The notes under the pieces: model-generated | Seen by the model: only the letters and a program-made list of their open reading frames with translations | The model's database searches: none | Told to the model about the DNA's origin: nothing | Translations under genes and position numbers: made by a program | Shown: positions 20,145 to 32,936 of the stretch, in pieces | Numbering within the stretch: the first letter of the stretch is position 1 | Layout of the letters: every line of letters starts with the position of its first letter | Assembly: GCA_023105745.1 (NCBI GenBank) | Contig: JALGQZ010000014.1 | Span: forward strand, 3,257,888 to 3,321,887 | DNA from: Austropuccinia psidii | Lineage: Eukaryota > Basidiomycota > Pucciniomycetes > Pucciniales > Sphaerophragmiaceae | DNA: 64,000 nt | Direction of reading: 5' to 3'

Positions 20145-22679
20145 ACAATAAAGCTTCTAGGCTTCAATTAATAGAAACATAATCCTTAGCTATGTGGAAA
20201 GAAAATCCAACTTGGAAGGTAGGGACAAAATGATGGAAGAAATTTTACATAAGCATCCCAATAGAGGGAAGTAGTTTCAGTTTTTGTACTTTATTCTTAA
20301 ATGCATGTTTATTGGAAGAAATTCAAAGTGATTTTAGTATATAGGAATATATTAGGTATTCAAGATCCATTGAGGGTTTAGAGATTCTTAACAGAATTCA
20401 CATCTTATTTATTTATTGAGAATATACTTAGTAACAGTGATGAGTAAAAATGCTTTTTATATATATCAAAACAAGTGTTTGGAGGTGTTACAATGAGCTC
20501 AATGAAGCCTGAGGTAATCAACACATATATTAGCCAATCCTGCAGGAAGTGGAGCTCTTATATGTATGATAAGAAAAAATATCAAGGAATTTCAATTAGG
20601 AGCTTTTTCTCTTTTTCTTATGGAATTTTCTGAGAAATCCATTTTTAGATTGGAGAGTGGTCATAATGGTGATGGAGCACTAATCTTCCTGAATTTAATT
20701 CTTGTTAAAGAGCTCAAGTTCTCCTTCATTAACTTTGGGTAATATATGAAAAACTTTCTATAGCTAACTATTAGTCTAAGATAATTTTCAATTTCTGTTT
20801 CCTCTAAGCCAAAGATTAATATTTCTATGATTTGTGCTCTCTAAAGACCAATTTTTGAGTATCTTATGAAGTCACTCCAGTCTATCCACTTATCCTTCAT
20901 CACAGGAGTTATTAGAAACCCACAGTATTTAATTAATCTATTTTTCCTTAACATACCTCTTAAACCATTTTCTCATAGGCAACTTCCCACAGCAGATTTT
21001 AAAAAGATTTCTCATGAATTTCAATATTGAATGATGTTTTTTCAGAACATCTATGACTTAAAATATAAAATCAATAACAATTAATACTTGAAATTAAAAT
21101 TTATGTTGCATGTTTCTTAATTCAGAGTTTTTTTTTACCTTATATTATTCTTTCTCACTTATTTAAAATCCTAAATTTTATTTTCATATAGCTTTATATT
21201 GCTGCATTTGTGTTCTATTAAATCCTATTTTTTTCTCAACAAGGTCCCAAATCAGGAACATTGAAATACATAGCTCCCAGAGTTTAAACTAGAAATATCT
21301 CTGCTAAAGCTCAGAAACTTTAAAAATCCAAAGAGGTTTGGAAAACCACATGAAAGCTGCACACCTGGATAGATTTAATTTCCTTTGTAAAATCATGTTT
21401 CAGAAATCCTTAGATCATAAGTCCACCCCATTTAGTCTCAAAGTTTTTCCACCTTCCCTTTCATTATTTCTTAATTGTTTAAGCCTTCATTTGTAGGAAT
21501 ATTTCTAGAATTCTTATATCAAGTTGGATATGCGTTCATAAAGACATAGCTCTTTGGAATTACTACTGAAATAGTTTTTTTAAAAAAAATCACTCCAAAC
21601 CCCTGCAAATTCTGTAATCCTAACTCTTAAGTTTGCATAATTTTCCAATCTCTCATCCTTTGAAAAATTTGAGATGCTATACTTTCTTTCTCCTTTACCC
21701 CATTACTATTTATATATAATTACAAGATGTATCTTTGGCTCCAGGTTACTGATATTACTTCCAAAATGAGTAACCTGGTTTAGCCAGTAAAGCTTCTCCC
21801 TACCGGGATAACGGTCTCTTTTCTTTTTACCACTACCCGCACCACTCACAAAAGCGCGGAATATTTCCCACTGAACAAAACACAGCAAGTCTCACCACAG
21901 TTAGTCCTGATTCAAAGGAGTACCGGAGTTTTTTCTTCTTAAAACTATCATTTCAGCCACATTCCTTCTCTTTTAAAACAATCAAAATCTTCACATTCCT
22001 TTCTTTCCTTTAGCTCACCTTGTGGCCTTGACTTTTATTTCCTAAATTAAATTGTTGCCTTTTCTTTTATTACTTGATTGATTGTCTTTATCATATTTTT
22101 TCCCTTCAAGATTACCTGTTTCTGATTTGTTAATTCAAAATATTTCATTTTTTGCATCCTCCTTCTTTCTTAGAATTGCAAATTCCAAAATGTTTCCTTT
22201 TTATTTATTTATTTCAGCAATCACTTCTGCTTTGTCACTCAAATTTATTGATTACACAAACTATTCACTCCAATTTTTGTAATCCTTCTGCTTTGATAGC
22301 TGTTTCTTCTTGCTTTGATTTATTTTATTTCCAAAAATTTCAGCTTCCAAGTCCTCTATTTAGTCCCAAAAAATCTTTCTTGTTTTCTAATAATCATACC
22401 TTATACAAATTCAGTTTCAAAAATTGACATTATCTCTTTCTTGCTTTATTCTTAATACTCTGACTTCTTCTTTTGCAGCTTTTTCTTTTTTAAAACTACC
22501 TCTTTAGTTAATGCTTATTACCAATTCCTTTTTTATCTTTTACTCTGATGACTGTAAAATACCATCTGTTGCAACTTTGAAGTGAACGTCTACAAGTGAT
22601 GCTTATAGCCTACCACCCACCTCAATTATCAAATATTGCACCAGCCAAAACCCAAGAAAACACAAGTGCTTGTTATTAT
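20145..22679. other. AT-rich intergenic DNA, no gene seen
   Basis: No convincing coding region. A patch of higher GC at about 21740-21930 stands out but shows no domain. Short open frames at 22082-22427 are Phe/Ser-rich translations of T-rich sequence and are not supported. Confidence 0.5.
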
Positions 22680-24705
22680 GGGCTTATAATCAATGTTTGT
22701 ATAATGGCTACATGGAAATTCAAGTGCTTCATTGTTTTGTAAAATAATGCAAGAAAACCAAGGGTATGTCAGATCACCTTATGGGCTTTCATCAAATTTG
22801 AAACTCCCAAAAAATGCCAGAAATATTTTTTTGGGCACTTGAAAACTACATGGATAGTCTTTGACCAAAAAATGTGAGAATTAATTTCTGTTTTCCTTCT
22901 GGTAAAAAAACAAAATACCACACTGAAGCCTTCTTTTTGACCCAGCTTCTAAGTTTGAAAAAACTGGAGATGGCCTTGTTCTACTTCCTTTTGGAGACCA
23001 ACCTTCCCCAGTAAATCACTGAATCAAAAGTTCTGAAAGCTTTTAGTAATTTTGCAATCCCAATATCATCTAAAACATTGTTCAGTGGTAATAACAGACA
23101 GTGCACTTTTCAAACATATTTCTCTATAAGGACCACATTTTCCATCTCTTGAACACCAACCTAATCCATGTATTGTTCCTAGTCTAAATTTTAAAATCAT
23201 TTTTTAGATCAGAAGTTTCATCTCAAAACCTTGATTTTGGGACCGAGTGAAATCCAAAGTAAGAAATCTTGATTTTTTTTATATTTCTTGCATACTGATC
23301 CTCGCATTTTATGTTTCAGGAAATAACTTTCCAATCTATTTTTTAGAACTATCGATTGATACCACCTCAAAAGCAAAACTATTTGAATTATGACTGAAAA
23401 TGTATCAGTAAACCAGAAGATGTGTAACAAAATGAAAGAGATTTTTCCATTTCTTATAGTGAGAAAACAATGGCTTGGCTGCATTTAAAATACTATCCAT
23501 CTTTCTGCATGGGATGGCCTGAAGGACCTAGCTATAGGCTCCCCTAATAGAACTCAAACTCCATCCAAAGACAAAGTGAGACAAATAGCAATTTTTAAGC
23601 TTATTGACATACGTGATGGCCAAGAAATTTAATATGATTTTATTATTCTGACAGCTTTGTGGTTGGAAGGATTCTTCAATCAAAGTTCTCAACAAGCCAA
23701 TAAGTTTAATATAACAGTGAAGCTAGTTTATGATGAAGACCAGCCCACCAAAGTGACCAATTTTCTGTTACATGTGTGTAAAAGGTGGAATATGACATAC
23801 AAAATTATTTCAAAATCTTTTTTACTTAGAGAATCTTATAATCAGCTCTTCAGTTGGCCAAAGATGCAATCATACCAACTAAATTCCCTTAAATGGGAAA
23901 AGGTCAAAATCATAATTAACTTTCTTGAACCACTTTACAAAGTGACTCAAATAATTTGTGGGTCCAAATATCCAACAATTGGTCATTCCTTACCTCTTTA
24001 TATCCTTTTAATCAGGCACATTGAACAGCTATTTTTTTATATTTATATGCTTCAACCAAAGAACTAATTTATGCAATCATTTCTATCAGGCCTGTAATCA
24101 GTACAATGTGACCCCAAGAGAGCTTTCAGTTGATGCAAGGTTCCACAAATAAACAGAATCTTCGAAGATTCTCCTTATTAATCTACATTAAATATCTGAA
24201 GCCATTTTGTATCCCCATTTAAACTTCATTTTTTTTACACAAACAATTCAACATTGGCTCATTTAGGTACCTCAGCTACAGAATTGTCAACAATGTTTAA
24301 GGAGGAGGCCCAAAAAAATTTTCAACAATCAATCAGACCTTAAACTGAAATTAATACACAACATCATGTTGGGTTGTTTGATGAAATGTATTTAACATCA
24401 GATTTTGAGATCAGTACTTTGGAAAGCAAACTTAAACATTTTTTTGACAAACCACCTGAGGCAAAGTCCACCAACATATTATTGGCCTTTTGGAATTTCC
24501 ATAAATCTTTATTTTCTACCTTGGGATTGATGGCTTACAATTTTTTGTCCATACCAGCCACCACTGCTCCATCTGAGAAAGTTTTCTAAGGTGGCAGAAA
24601 GATACTTATTCATCAATGTGCTTCTCTTTTGTCAAAGCATGTTGAACAATTAGTATGTGTTAAAAGCTGGTCACGTACTTTTGGACCTATTTTCTCTCAT
24701 TAATG
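22680..24705 (+). pseudogene. Decayed hAT-family transposase, copy 1
   Basis: Fragments align in order with copy 2 at 25353-27575. There is a degenerate BED-type finger region (~22700-22850), the central block with KRWNMTYKII and NFLEPLYKVTQIICGS (23657-24067), and the C-terminal hAT dimerisation segment with LSIPATTAPSEKVF (24374-24589) followed by SLLSKHVEQLVCVKSW-like sequence in another frame. An AG acceptor near 24088 precedes GCCTGTAATCAG, matching the third intron of copy 2, so both copies derive from an intron-containing ancestor. Stops and frameshifts are frequent and no terminal inverted repeat could be assigned. Confidence 0.75.
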
Positions 24706-24779
24706 GAAGGCCTTTATTTTTTTGTTTTTATTTTTAAGCTTTTAGTTTATTGCTTTTTTGTCTTTGCTGAAATTGGTAC

Positions 24780-25200
24780 CCTGTTAAGGGGTTAACCTCC
24801 TTGCATGTCCCTAACCCTCCAGGGAATGTAAAGAAATGATTTAAAAACAATTAGACTGCTCCCCGCCAAACAACGGGAAATCCTCTGTTGTGAGCTTCGG
24901 GGGACAGCCTTGCTAGCCAGGAATCGGACCCTGGTTTAAATGTCACTCCACCATTGGCATATGGCATGATCCATGTTGGACATGACATCACTGTTTAGCA
25001 ATGTAGTGGTGTGCTCCAGATTAAGCCTGACCCCAGTGGGAATACTGGACCTTTTCAGCTATACTGTATCCCGTACCAAGCGGCACTTGGGAGATTTTTA
25101 TTTTCCATTTTCCATCCCGTACTTAATTGGCTGGGATAAACGGAATCGGGAGGGGTTACCGGCTGTCATCTAAGTGACTCACTCACTCTCCTCCCCCCTG
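24780..25200 (-). other. GC-rich patch with a tRNA-like T-arm/B-box; possible SINE
   Basis: Between the two hAT copies the base composition rises sharply. On the minus strand, near 24917-24935, CCAGGGTCCGATTCCTGG forms a 5-bp stem with a loop resembling a tRNA T-arm, and GGTCCGATTCC is close to the Pol III B-box consensus. A possible A-box (TGGTGGAGTG) lies about 25 bp upstream, closer than in a normal tRNA. No complete tRNA cloverleaf is found. It may be a tRNA-derived SINE, or noncoding DNA at the end of a hAT element. Confidence 0.3.
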
Positions 25201-25352
25201 TTTGATTTGCGCTGATTCTTCTTTTTTATTTTTGTTCTGTCTCTTACTTTTTCTTTTTTTTTTTTGATTCTCTTTTGAAATCTCTACTTACTTGTTTTTT
25301 GTCCCAATTTTTTTAAAACTCAAATTGTATTTTCATCTTTTCTACTTCATAA

Positions 25353-27575
25353 ATGTCCTCAACAGAAGCAACGTGGCCCTCCAGGGATACAATGGAAAGT
25401 CAAGATGATGTTGGACATTAAACCAATCCCTCAAATATTGAGGTGTACACCAAAACAAAATGGTCATGGGTATGGGTTTATTTTGTTGAGCTTGACGATT
25501 CATTTGTTGAATGTCATGTGATAGATAAATTGGGCAAACCATGCCAAAAAAAATCAAATGAGACAGGATAGGAAGTACCAAAGGGTTGTCTGATCATCTG
25601 GTGGGTTTCCATCAATTGCAGAATCCAAATAAGAAGCCACACATGGCAATTGGTACCCTTGATAAATATATTAAGAATAGGAAACCAAAAAAGGTAATTC
25701 AACTTTTCTTTAGTTTTTATTTTAATTTAAAAAATATCATTAACCCCACCCTTTTCAGCCATTATGCCCAGAATCCCTCAAAACAGCCCTTGTCTATTTT
25801 GTTGCCAATAGCAATCTCCCATTTTCAATCAGTGAATCAAAACCTTTTCAAGCTCTTCTGGAGCTATGCCATCTGGGTGTTCAGAATATATTAGTAAGGT
25901 GAACTGTGTTGACTGCTCATGTCTCCAACCTTTTTTTTTTTCATCAACAACACCATGAAATATTGAGCCTGACAAGCACAGCAATTTCCTTTACAACCAA
26001 TGTGCGGACTAGTCCAAATGTGATTTCTTTCATGGGTGTCACTGCCCATGTCATGAGCAGTGACTTGAAACTTATTTCAATCCTCATTGGCCTCCAACCA
26101 ATTGAAGGTCAGTTTTTTAATTCACATTTTTAACTAAATTTGGAATTTAGTGTCTAATAATTGTACATTTTAGTTCCACACTCAGGGGCAGCACTTGCCA
26201 AACTTTTTATGAAAATCTTAGGAATTTACAACCTGAAGAGCTCAATAGTCTGTATAATGTCTGATAATGCTTCCGTAAACTCGCAAATGGCTAGTGAAAT
26301 GCAAAATCAATTGCCTGGATTTTCTGCTGACCAGCAGGCAATTGGATGTATGGCTCACACTATCCATCTTGTAGCCCAAGATGGACTAAGAGCCCTTGGA
26401 GCAACTCCAGAAGAACTTGCAACACCCAATGCAAATGATAGCCATGGCCTAATGTCTCTCACCAATATAATAAATGATCCTGATGGGCTCCACCTCAACT
26501 ACAATTCAATCATTTCATGAATATCTCAATTGGCCACCTATTTAAACCAAAGTTCCCAGCGACACGGGAAGTTAATTACTACTGTCCACCTAGTATATGA
26601 TGATTCAAGACCAACAAAGGTTGTCACCCTGTTGTCTCATGTCTCCACAAGATGGAATTCCATGTATGAGATGCTTAATTGCGCATGGACCCTCAAAGAT
26701 GCTTATCATCATTTCTGTAGCACTCTCAATCTTCAAAATTATTAACTTTAAGCCATCAAATGGGAAAAAGTCAAAGTGATGATTGACTTCCTTCACCCCC
26801 TCCATGAAGCAATACACATTATCTGTGGATCCAAATGTCCAATGATCAATCATGCATTTCCCCTTTATATTCTATTAATCAAGCATATTCAACAAGTAAG
26901 TACTCTGGTCTAGATATAAGAGCATTGTACTAATATTAGCTTCAATAGGCTTGTCAACAGTATGATGTGGCACAAATCAAACCAGCAGCAGAGGCCATGA
27001 TCAACAAGCTAACAAAATATTTCCGCATTCTCCTTCTCAAAACTCCTATAATATGTTCCACCATACTTGATCCTTGATTCAAATTGCATTTTTTTTCAAC
27101 AAACAAGGCCACTTTGCAATTTCTCGGTACATCTTCTAAAGAGTTGCAAGAACAATTTGAAAATGAAGCCCAGAAGCATTTTACCAATGCTGAAAATGTA
27201 CCCAGTTCAACACAAGTCAACATGGCCCCATCAGGGATTTACGATGAATTATACGAATCTTCCACACCAGACCAAAGCTCCTTGGAAAATGAGCTCAATA
27301 GGTTCTTAGTGGAAACATCAGAACCAAAGTCAACTGATGTTTTAGTTTTTTGGCAGACCCAAAGGCATCTCTTCCCAACTCTTGGGAAGATGGCTCAGAA
27401 GTTTCTCTCAATCCCAGCAACTAGTGCTCCATCAGAGCATATTTTCTCCATTGGCAGAAAAATATTAACTTTTCAGCGAGCTTCCCTCTCCCCAATGCAT
27501 GTAGAGCAACTAGCATGCATTAAAGACTGGGCTTGTACATTTGGGCATCTTTACTCAGAGACTGATAAGATCTAA
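25353..27575 (+). pseudogene. hAT-family transposase with BED zinc finger, copy 2, inactivated
   Basis: Begins at an ATG at 25353 and ends at TAA 27573-27575. Features in order: BED finger (WSWVWVYFVE, Cys in ECHV, Cys in KPCQ, His pair in SDHLVGFHQ); the RNase H-fold catalytic core with SFTTNVRTSPN (26000s), SDNASVN and GCMAHTIHL (~26255-26370); and the dimerisation domain with LSIPATSAPSEHIFS (~27400-27450). Three short GT-AG introns are inferred at 25694-25758, 26108-26173 and 26896-26948. Lesions include an in-frame TAA near 25419 and a shift near 25540. The first catalytic Asp of the family (usual TTDxW) is replaced by Asn, with Trp changed to Arg. It is therefore not an active transposase. 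Confidence 0.85.
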
Positions 27576-28647
27576 ACTATTGCTTGTTTTTTCACTTTTT
27601 TAAAAAAGTCAAGTGTTTCGTAATATCTTAGTGCCTGTACTACGCTTTACTCCATCGCACTGCATGTGCTGTAGCCTGTAGCAGTGTAGCATATGTCATG
27701 TGGCGTGCCACAAGCTCAGAGCTCATGATCAGAGTCTTCTCCATGATTTTAAGCCCAGTAGCATCGAAAACCCCGTGCCGACATCCCCACTTAATCCTAG
27801 GGCTTCAGCTCCACTCTATCATCTACCTCAGTATCGTCGTCTGAATGTGTGGTACAGAGCACAGTACAGTACTGTTGCTTATAGCTCCTAACAAGATCAA
27901 AATTCAGAATTCAAAACAGACTGCTCTTACGCCGATTACTGTGGGCCAAGCCTGGGCGGAGGCAAGCGTAAATATAAGATCTGATTCCAAATCGCTTGTA
28001 TCCTTGGTTCTTTTCCCTGATTGAGGCAGGCAGCAGGATAGCAGGCTTCATTTGGAATATAGGAAGCTTGCAGCCGCCAGTATTGCTTTTCCGACGTTTG
28101 CATGCACAAAAGGACATTCCCCACGCTACACCATAGCGTTTGTACTGGGTACAACAACGGTACGCGGTACAGCTTCAAGTTGCCACATTTTTTGTAAATG
28201 TTACTCGTTATTCTACGTTTCGTAATACGGCGACGATTGAGGCGCGTAAAAGGATCAGAAATAGGCTTCTTGGTCTCAGAGGTCATGTTCCAAGACGAAA
28301 AACTCTTTGGTAGTCGCTAGCTGGTGGGGCAAGCACACCACAAGCGCTGTCTTAGTCTTCCCCGTCGGAAAGAGCCACAGGTGCTCGTTAGACACCTCCA
28401 GCCAGAGTCCAGACAAGTTATCCAAGCAGGAGGGCTCAAGCAACCTATGAGAAAGATGAACCATAGGCTACGCGCCTGTATTTCCTCTAATACAATACTG
28501 TTCTGTTCAGTGTTCACCTATGGACCAGGGCGGCTGATTAGTTTGTGAGAGAGGCAGTACTCAGCTGAAAGCTCTATCTTCCCAACACTTCTCCCTGTAC
28601 GAGTCCAGCCCGCCGCCTGTCTCGTGAGCTCTTCCCTCTCAAATTTT
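27576..28647. other. CpG-rich intergenic island upstream of the GPI-protein gene
   Basis: Base composition and CpG frequency are clearly higher than in the surrounding repeats. Several short frames are open on both strands (for example minus 27936-28286 and plus 28324-28548), but none shows a domain, and they overlap one another. Most likely it holds promoter and 5' regulatory sequence of the gene at 28751, or exons of an unrecognised gene. Confidence 0.45.
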
Positions 28648-28654
28648 TATAAAT
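28648..28654 (+). promoter_or_regulatory. TATA box and pyrimidine-rich start region of the GPI-protein gene
   Basis: TATAAAT at 28648-28654 is followed by a CT-rich tract (CCCTTTCCTCCTCTCGG, 28658-28674) typical of fungal transcription starts. The coding ATG lies about 100 bp from the TATA box. Confidence 0.55.
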
Positions 28655-28750
28655 TGGCCCTTTCCTCCTCTCGGTTGGCTCGAGGCCTCACTATCCGTTA
28701 CTCCTTGCTGCCAACTCGTCTCGCATACCCTCAACTTCCCTAGATACAGT

Positions 28751-29832
28751 ATGACTTTATTCGGTTTGGTTGTGACCAGTGCACTCCTCGCACTAGTGCC
28801 ACAAATTGCTCTGACCCAAAGAGTTTCCTTTGTTAGTCCAACAAATGGGTCTACAATTGCTGTCGGCAAGCCATTGACGGTCGTCCTCCAAGTCGAATGT
28901 GAGGCCATCAACCTTTCTCGTCGATCCATTGTACCAACTCCTTCGGGTGCAATGTGGTTCAGCTTTGGCTAATGCATTTGCTCCTATAGCCACCACCTCT
29001 TCTGTCAAGACGCTTTCATTTGCTTTTGGATTCAACGCAAAAGATAATCAAGACTCCAAGTCCCTCGGTAGACCTTATGTCGATATGATTGCTGTGGGCG
29101 ATGGTCCCAATCAGACGAAAATTTCATCTCAACTCACCTACACTATGAACATTACTGTTCCCCCGGCTGAGAGTTTTGTCGATGGGTTTTCTTCTGGGTA
29201 CTCTTCTAGTTTTATCCAGCCTTTTGAATCGCCTTCATTACTGAATATGAACTTTTCACCTCAGATACGCCTTGAAAGTCTCCAATTACTACTTGCTGGG
29301 GGTGAGGATAGTTTCGATTGTATTCAGTATTCCCTCAAGCCGACCTGACACTTGAAATTTACCGTTTAGGCCACCCAAACCCCCATGATCCAATTGGCTA
29401 GTGTGTCCGTCACCGTCAGCAACGCAACCGGGTACGTGTACATCTTCCTCTTACTTTTCACCCTTATCCCCGCGATCGGTTGCAAAGGTGTTCGATGGGG
29501 GTGGAGCCCGAAAATAACTCCCTAGCACTTAAGCGTTTCTATGAATGGAGCTTTCAGACCAATGATTGCAACAACCTGACTCATTTAGAAGAGAACTTTG
29601 ACTGACTTCTCTACTCGTCGATTTTAGTGGTTCCAATCCTGTCCCGTCGGGTTCCTCCAGCTCCGCAGCCACCGGAGGCAATTCGGGCAACACTTCCGGA
29701 GGCAACAACGCCTCCTCACCCACCCCTGGTGGTTCATCAGGAAACACCAGTGGCCAATCGAAAATCTCAACTGATTATGTTACTCAAACTGCATTTTTAT
29801 TGGCATCTGGGGTTTTCTTTGTTTTCCTCTAA
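28751..29832 (+). CDS. Secreted GPI-anchored protein with Kre9/Knh1-like N-terminal domain, five exons (219 residues)
   Basis: Exons inferred at 28751-28898, 28990-29197, 29265-29301, 29370-29431 and 29628-29832. The four introns (91, 67, 68 and 196 bp) all have GT-AG ends, keep one frame and total 220 codons including TAA. The protein has an N-terminal signal peptide (hydrophobic core ~4-20), a beta-rich domain opening VSFVSPTNGSTIAVGKPLTV, an MNITVPP strand and SNYYLLG. These are typical of the Ser/Thr-rich GPI-anchored Kre9/Knh1-like family (PF10342-type). A Ser/Gly/Asn-rich stalk and a hydrophobic C-terminal tail (FLLASGVFFVFL), fitting GPI attachment, follow. Several N-glycosylation sequons are present. 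Expected location is the cell wall or plasma membrane; the function is not established. It is the only clear host gene, is rich in CpG (about 45) and has repeats on both sides. Confidence 0.85.
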
Positions 29833-31458
29833 TGCAAATGCGCTAACGTTATGTAAGGAAGTTTCCAAGTGCTCGAAGGAAAATCTCATTGTCTTGACTT
29901 GAATTACTTTTCCCAATTTTTGTTATTACTATTTATTTCTTGAAAGCTGCTTCACAAATTTTAAGCAATTTATCTTGCCACCTTTCATGGACTGAATTGG
30001 ACATGAAGAAAAATCATCAGAAGAGTAATTGCATTCAAACGGGGAATTATATGAGCTGTGTGAAAGAAAGATTGCAATTGAACCAATACAATGAAAATGA
30101 ATCTAAAAAGAGGCTTTGTGTTAACAATGATTACTATACTATATAATAATCTTCATAAGAGTACAAGGGCAAAGTGTAATTTCAAGCTTCATAGCGAACT
30201 ATTTTAGTTTTTATTTAACTAACAAATTTAACTCAAGTATGTACTTCAAAATTAACCTTAAAAACACATCTTTTTTTATCTTGTCAAATGGATTTTGGTA
30301 CAAATTATGAAAAAAAGGAATATGGTAAAAACTCATGCTAAGTGAATGAACTAGATTATTTTTTTTCAAGTCAAGAATTGTTTTTTTATATATCAACTTT
30401 AGGGTTAAAATCAAAAGTTTCTCCTTACTAGATCATTTAAATCACATTATAAGTTTTTTATTCTTGAGGGTGTGAGAATGTGGGGAAGTTTTTTTAATGA
30501 ATCAAATAACTTCTTGAAAGCATAGTTAGATTTCTGAAGTGGTCTCATTTTTGAAAATGAATGAAAAACACAAATAATAAAAGAGATGTTTTTTTTGTCA
30601 TTATTGTCATTTCAAGATTTTTGGATGATAGAGTGTTGGTAAGTTCAAATAAAATCACTCCTATTAATTTGGTGATTCTTTAAAAGACAAGTATTTTATT
30701 AAAGAATTGATCTAAGAAACTATCTTTTCCTAATCTTAATTTAGAGTAAGAAAAAATAATAAAAATACAGGTGAATAAAAAACAAAGTCACCCCCAAAAA
30801 GTGATATCATTTCTTTTTTTTTCATTTTCAAGAACTTATAATCACTTAAATCTCAATGATTCATCTAATTAAGATTTCTTATTCACCCCACCTTTCAAAA
30901 TTATTAAATATATATTCACGTTTTTCATCTCAATCAGATATCATATTTTGCACTTTCATAGCATTTGTTCAATCTATGTCCTCATGTTAAATCTATTACT
31001 TATAATACTACCTTATTAAGTCTCTATGAGTATATCAATAATCAAATGGGATATTAAGGGTAAAGATGATTTTTTCCAACTTTTATGACTTTCATCTTGT
31101 CTAAATTTCTTGACAAAAAAAAATTCAAAAGATGATGGATTATCATTTTTTAGGGATAATAAATATTAAGTCTAATATGATAAGATTAGAATCAAGATTA
31201 TGAAATTATTAGTGATGACTAACTAAGTAAATAATAAATAATCTTTAAGTCCAGCTTGAAATTTATTCAAAGCTCCTTATTATATGGCATTCAATGATCA
31301 ATATTTTAATAATGATACCTATCTATAAATATGTTTTGAATAATAATATCTTGGTCAGTATTGGTTCTATTGGTTTTTTTCTGAGATATATATATGATAT
31401 TTTATTTTATTGATTAATTAAATCAAATATAAAGATATTTTAACCTTTTCAATTTTTG
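29833..31458. other. AT-rich DNA, no gene seen
   Basis: Downstream flank of the GPI-protein gene, including its probable 3' UTR in the first few hundred bases. No supported coding or RNA feature. Confidence 0.5.
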
Positions 31459-32030
31459 TTATCCTTAGAGGTGTTATCATATACTACAGAAATAAAATTC
31501 AAGAATATTAATTCTTTCTTTAAATAAAATTTGAACTTAAGAAAATAAATAAAAACATAGTTTTTTTACAGAAAAATCTTTTATTTTTCTTATAAAAATT
31601 AAACATATATATACATATATATATTTGAAATATTTAAAATGTTAATTAATTTTTTTTTCTTATTAAGGATCATATTAAATTCATTTTTCCATTGGATTTC
31701 CCATTAAAATTTCCATTTGGTCATCTCTGGGTAATAATTCTGTAACTCAAGTTGAAATAAGCTTAACATAAGTTTTGATTATTTACAGTATGAAAATCTG
31801 AAAATCATAAAGCTTTAATTTAATTTAAACCACATTTGGTGTTTGTTGTCACGTTTTTTGTTTAAAATCTGATTTTCTGTGGAGCTTAGAAGCCATGATT
31901 TATTAAGTATTTTCATGAAGTTTGTCAAAATATTCACATGCATTTTAAAGATGAGGAAATAATATTTATAGTTTTTTAATGAAAATCTTTAATTAAATTT
32001 AACCTGTAAATCCTTGTTATAATAAATGTT
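31459..32030 (+). repeat. Degenerate fragment of LTR family A (5' part)
   Basis: From CCTTAGAGGTGTTATCATATAC onward the order of motifs follows the LTR at 47266: a TTTTCCATTGGATTTCCCAT block, then TCTCTGGGTAATAATTCTGTAACTCAAG, and an ACCACA/GGTGTT block. Similarity fades near 32030. It is an old, truncated copy. Confidence 0.55.
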
Positions 32031-32936
32031 GGAAGAAACACACTCAAAATTTTCTTAACCTATATGGTTATGGAGCCATACAAGGTACCTTCAGAAAACC
32101 AGATCTGACAACCCATACAGGTTTTTAAAGCTTCATGTATCAAAAATGTAAAAACCAATGGGCTTGAAACATTTATCAAAATTCTATTGAGTCTCAATAT
32201 AGTCATTAAACATTTTATCAAAGCAATTCAAGAAAAAGATCAATCATAATTTTTTTTTCAAGATTTCCGACATTAATTTCTGCTTTCTGTTTCTTGTTGA
32301 TTTAAGCTAAAGTTTTGAGCTTTAATAATTAAAAGTATCACTGAAAAGATCATAATGAATAGATCAGAAAGAAACAACTTAGTTTAATATGAAAAAAATG
32401 GGCTTCAAAATTTAATAAGGGGTGGTACTGGAAATGTAGGCTCTTTAATGTTGAATTCTTATATATTTTTATTAAATCCTGAATATATGGATAAATTCTG
32501 AGGAGTAGAAAAAAAATTCATATATTTTCTCTTTTTCTGAATTTAAACTTTCATTTATAGAAATGCAATGGAAGTGATTTATGAGACCAATTTTTCCCAA
32601 AAAAAAATCTGTTTCCCCAATGATTTTTCTTCCTGTATCAATTAAAAATACTTTTTCAATAATTTTCTTTTTAATAAAATCTTCTTATGAGACCAAAAGT
32701 TTCTTATAGTGGAAAGATTGATTTAATTTCCATTCCAAATGGTAGAATTTCATAATGCTAAACTGGTTAACATTGTATATATATAGAACTCATAGTTTTT
32801 TTTGAGATATCTTATTTCAAATTATATTAATATATTGAACTACTTTTCCATTAATTGATCTTTATTTTCTGCATCAAATTAATAATCAAGTGACATATTT
32901 TTGAGTGAAAAGAGGATAATTGTGAAGTTTAATGAG
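32031..32936. other. AT-rich DNA, no gene seen
   Basis: Between the LTR-A fragment and the solo LTR-B. No feature supported. Confidence 0.4.

Noticed and set aside
24895..24965. Complete tRNA gene on the minus strand
   Set aside because: Only a T-arm-like hairpin is present; acceptor stem, D-arm and anticodon arm cannot be formed.
27936..28286. Minus-strand open frame of 116 codons in the GC-rich island
   Set aside because: No domain or signal. Other frames are equally open there, and GC-rich sequence makes chance ORFs longer.
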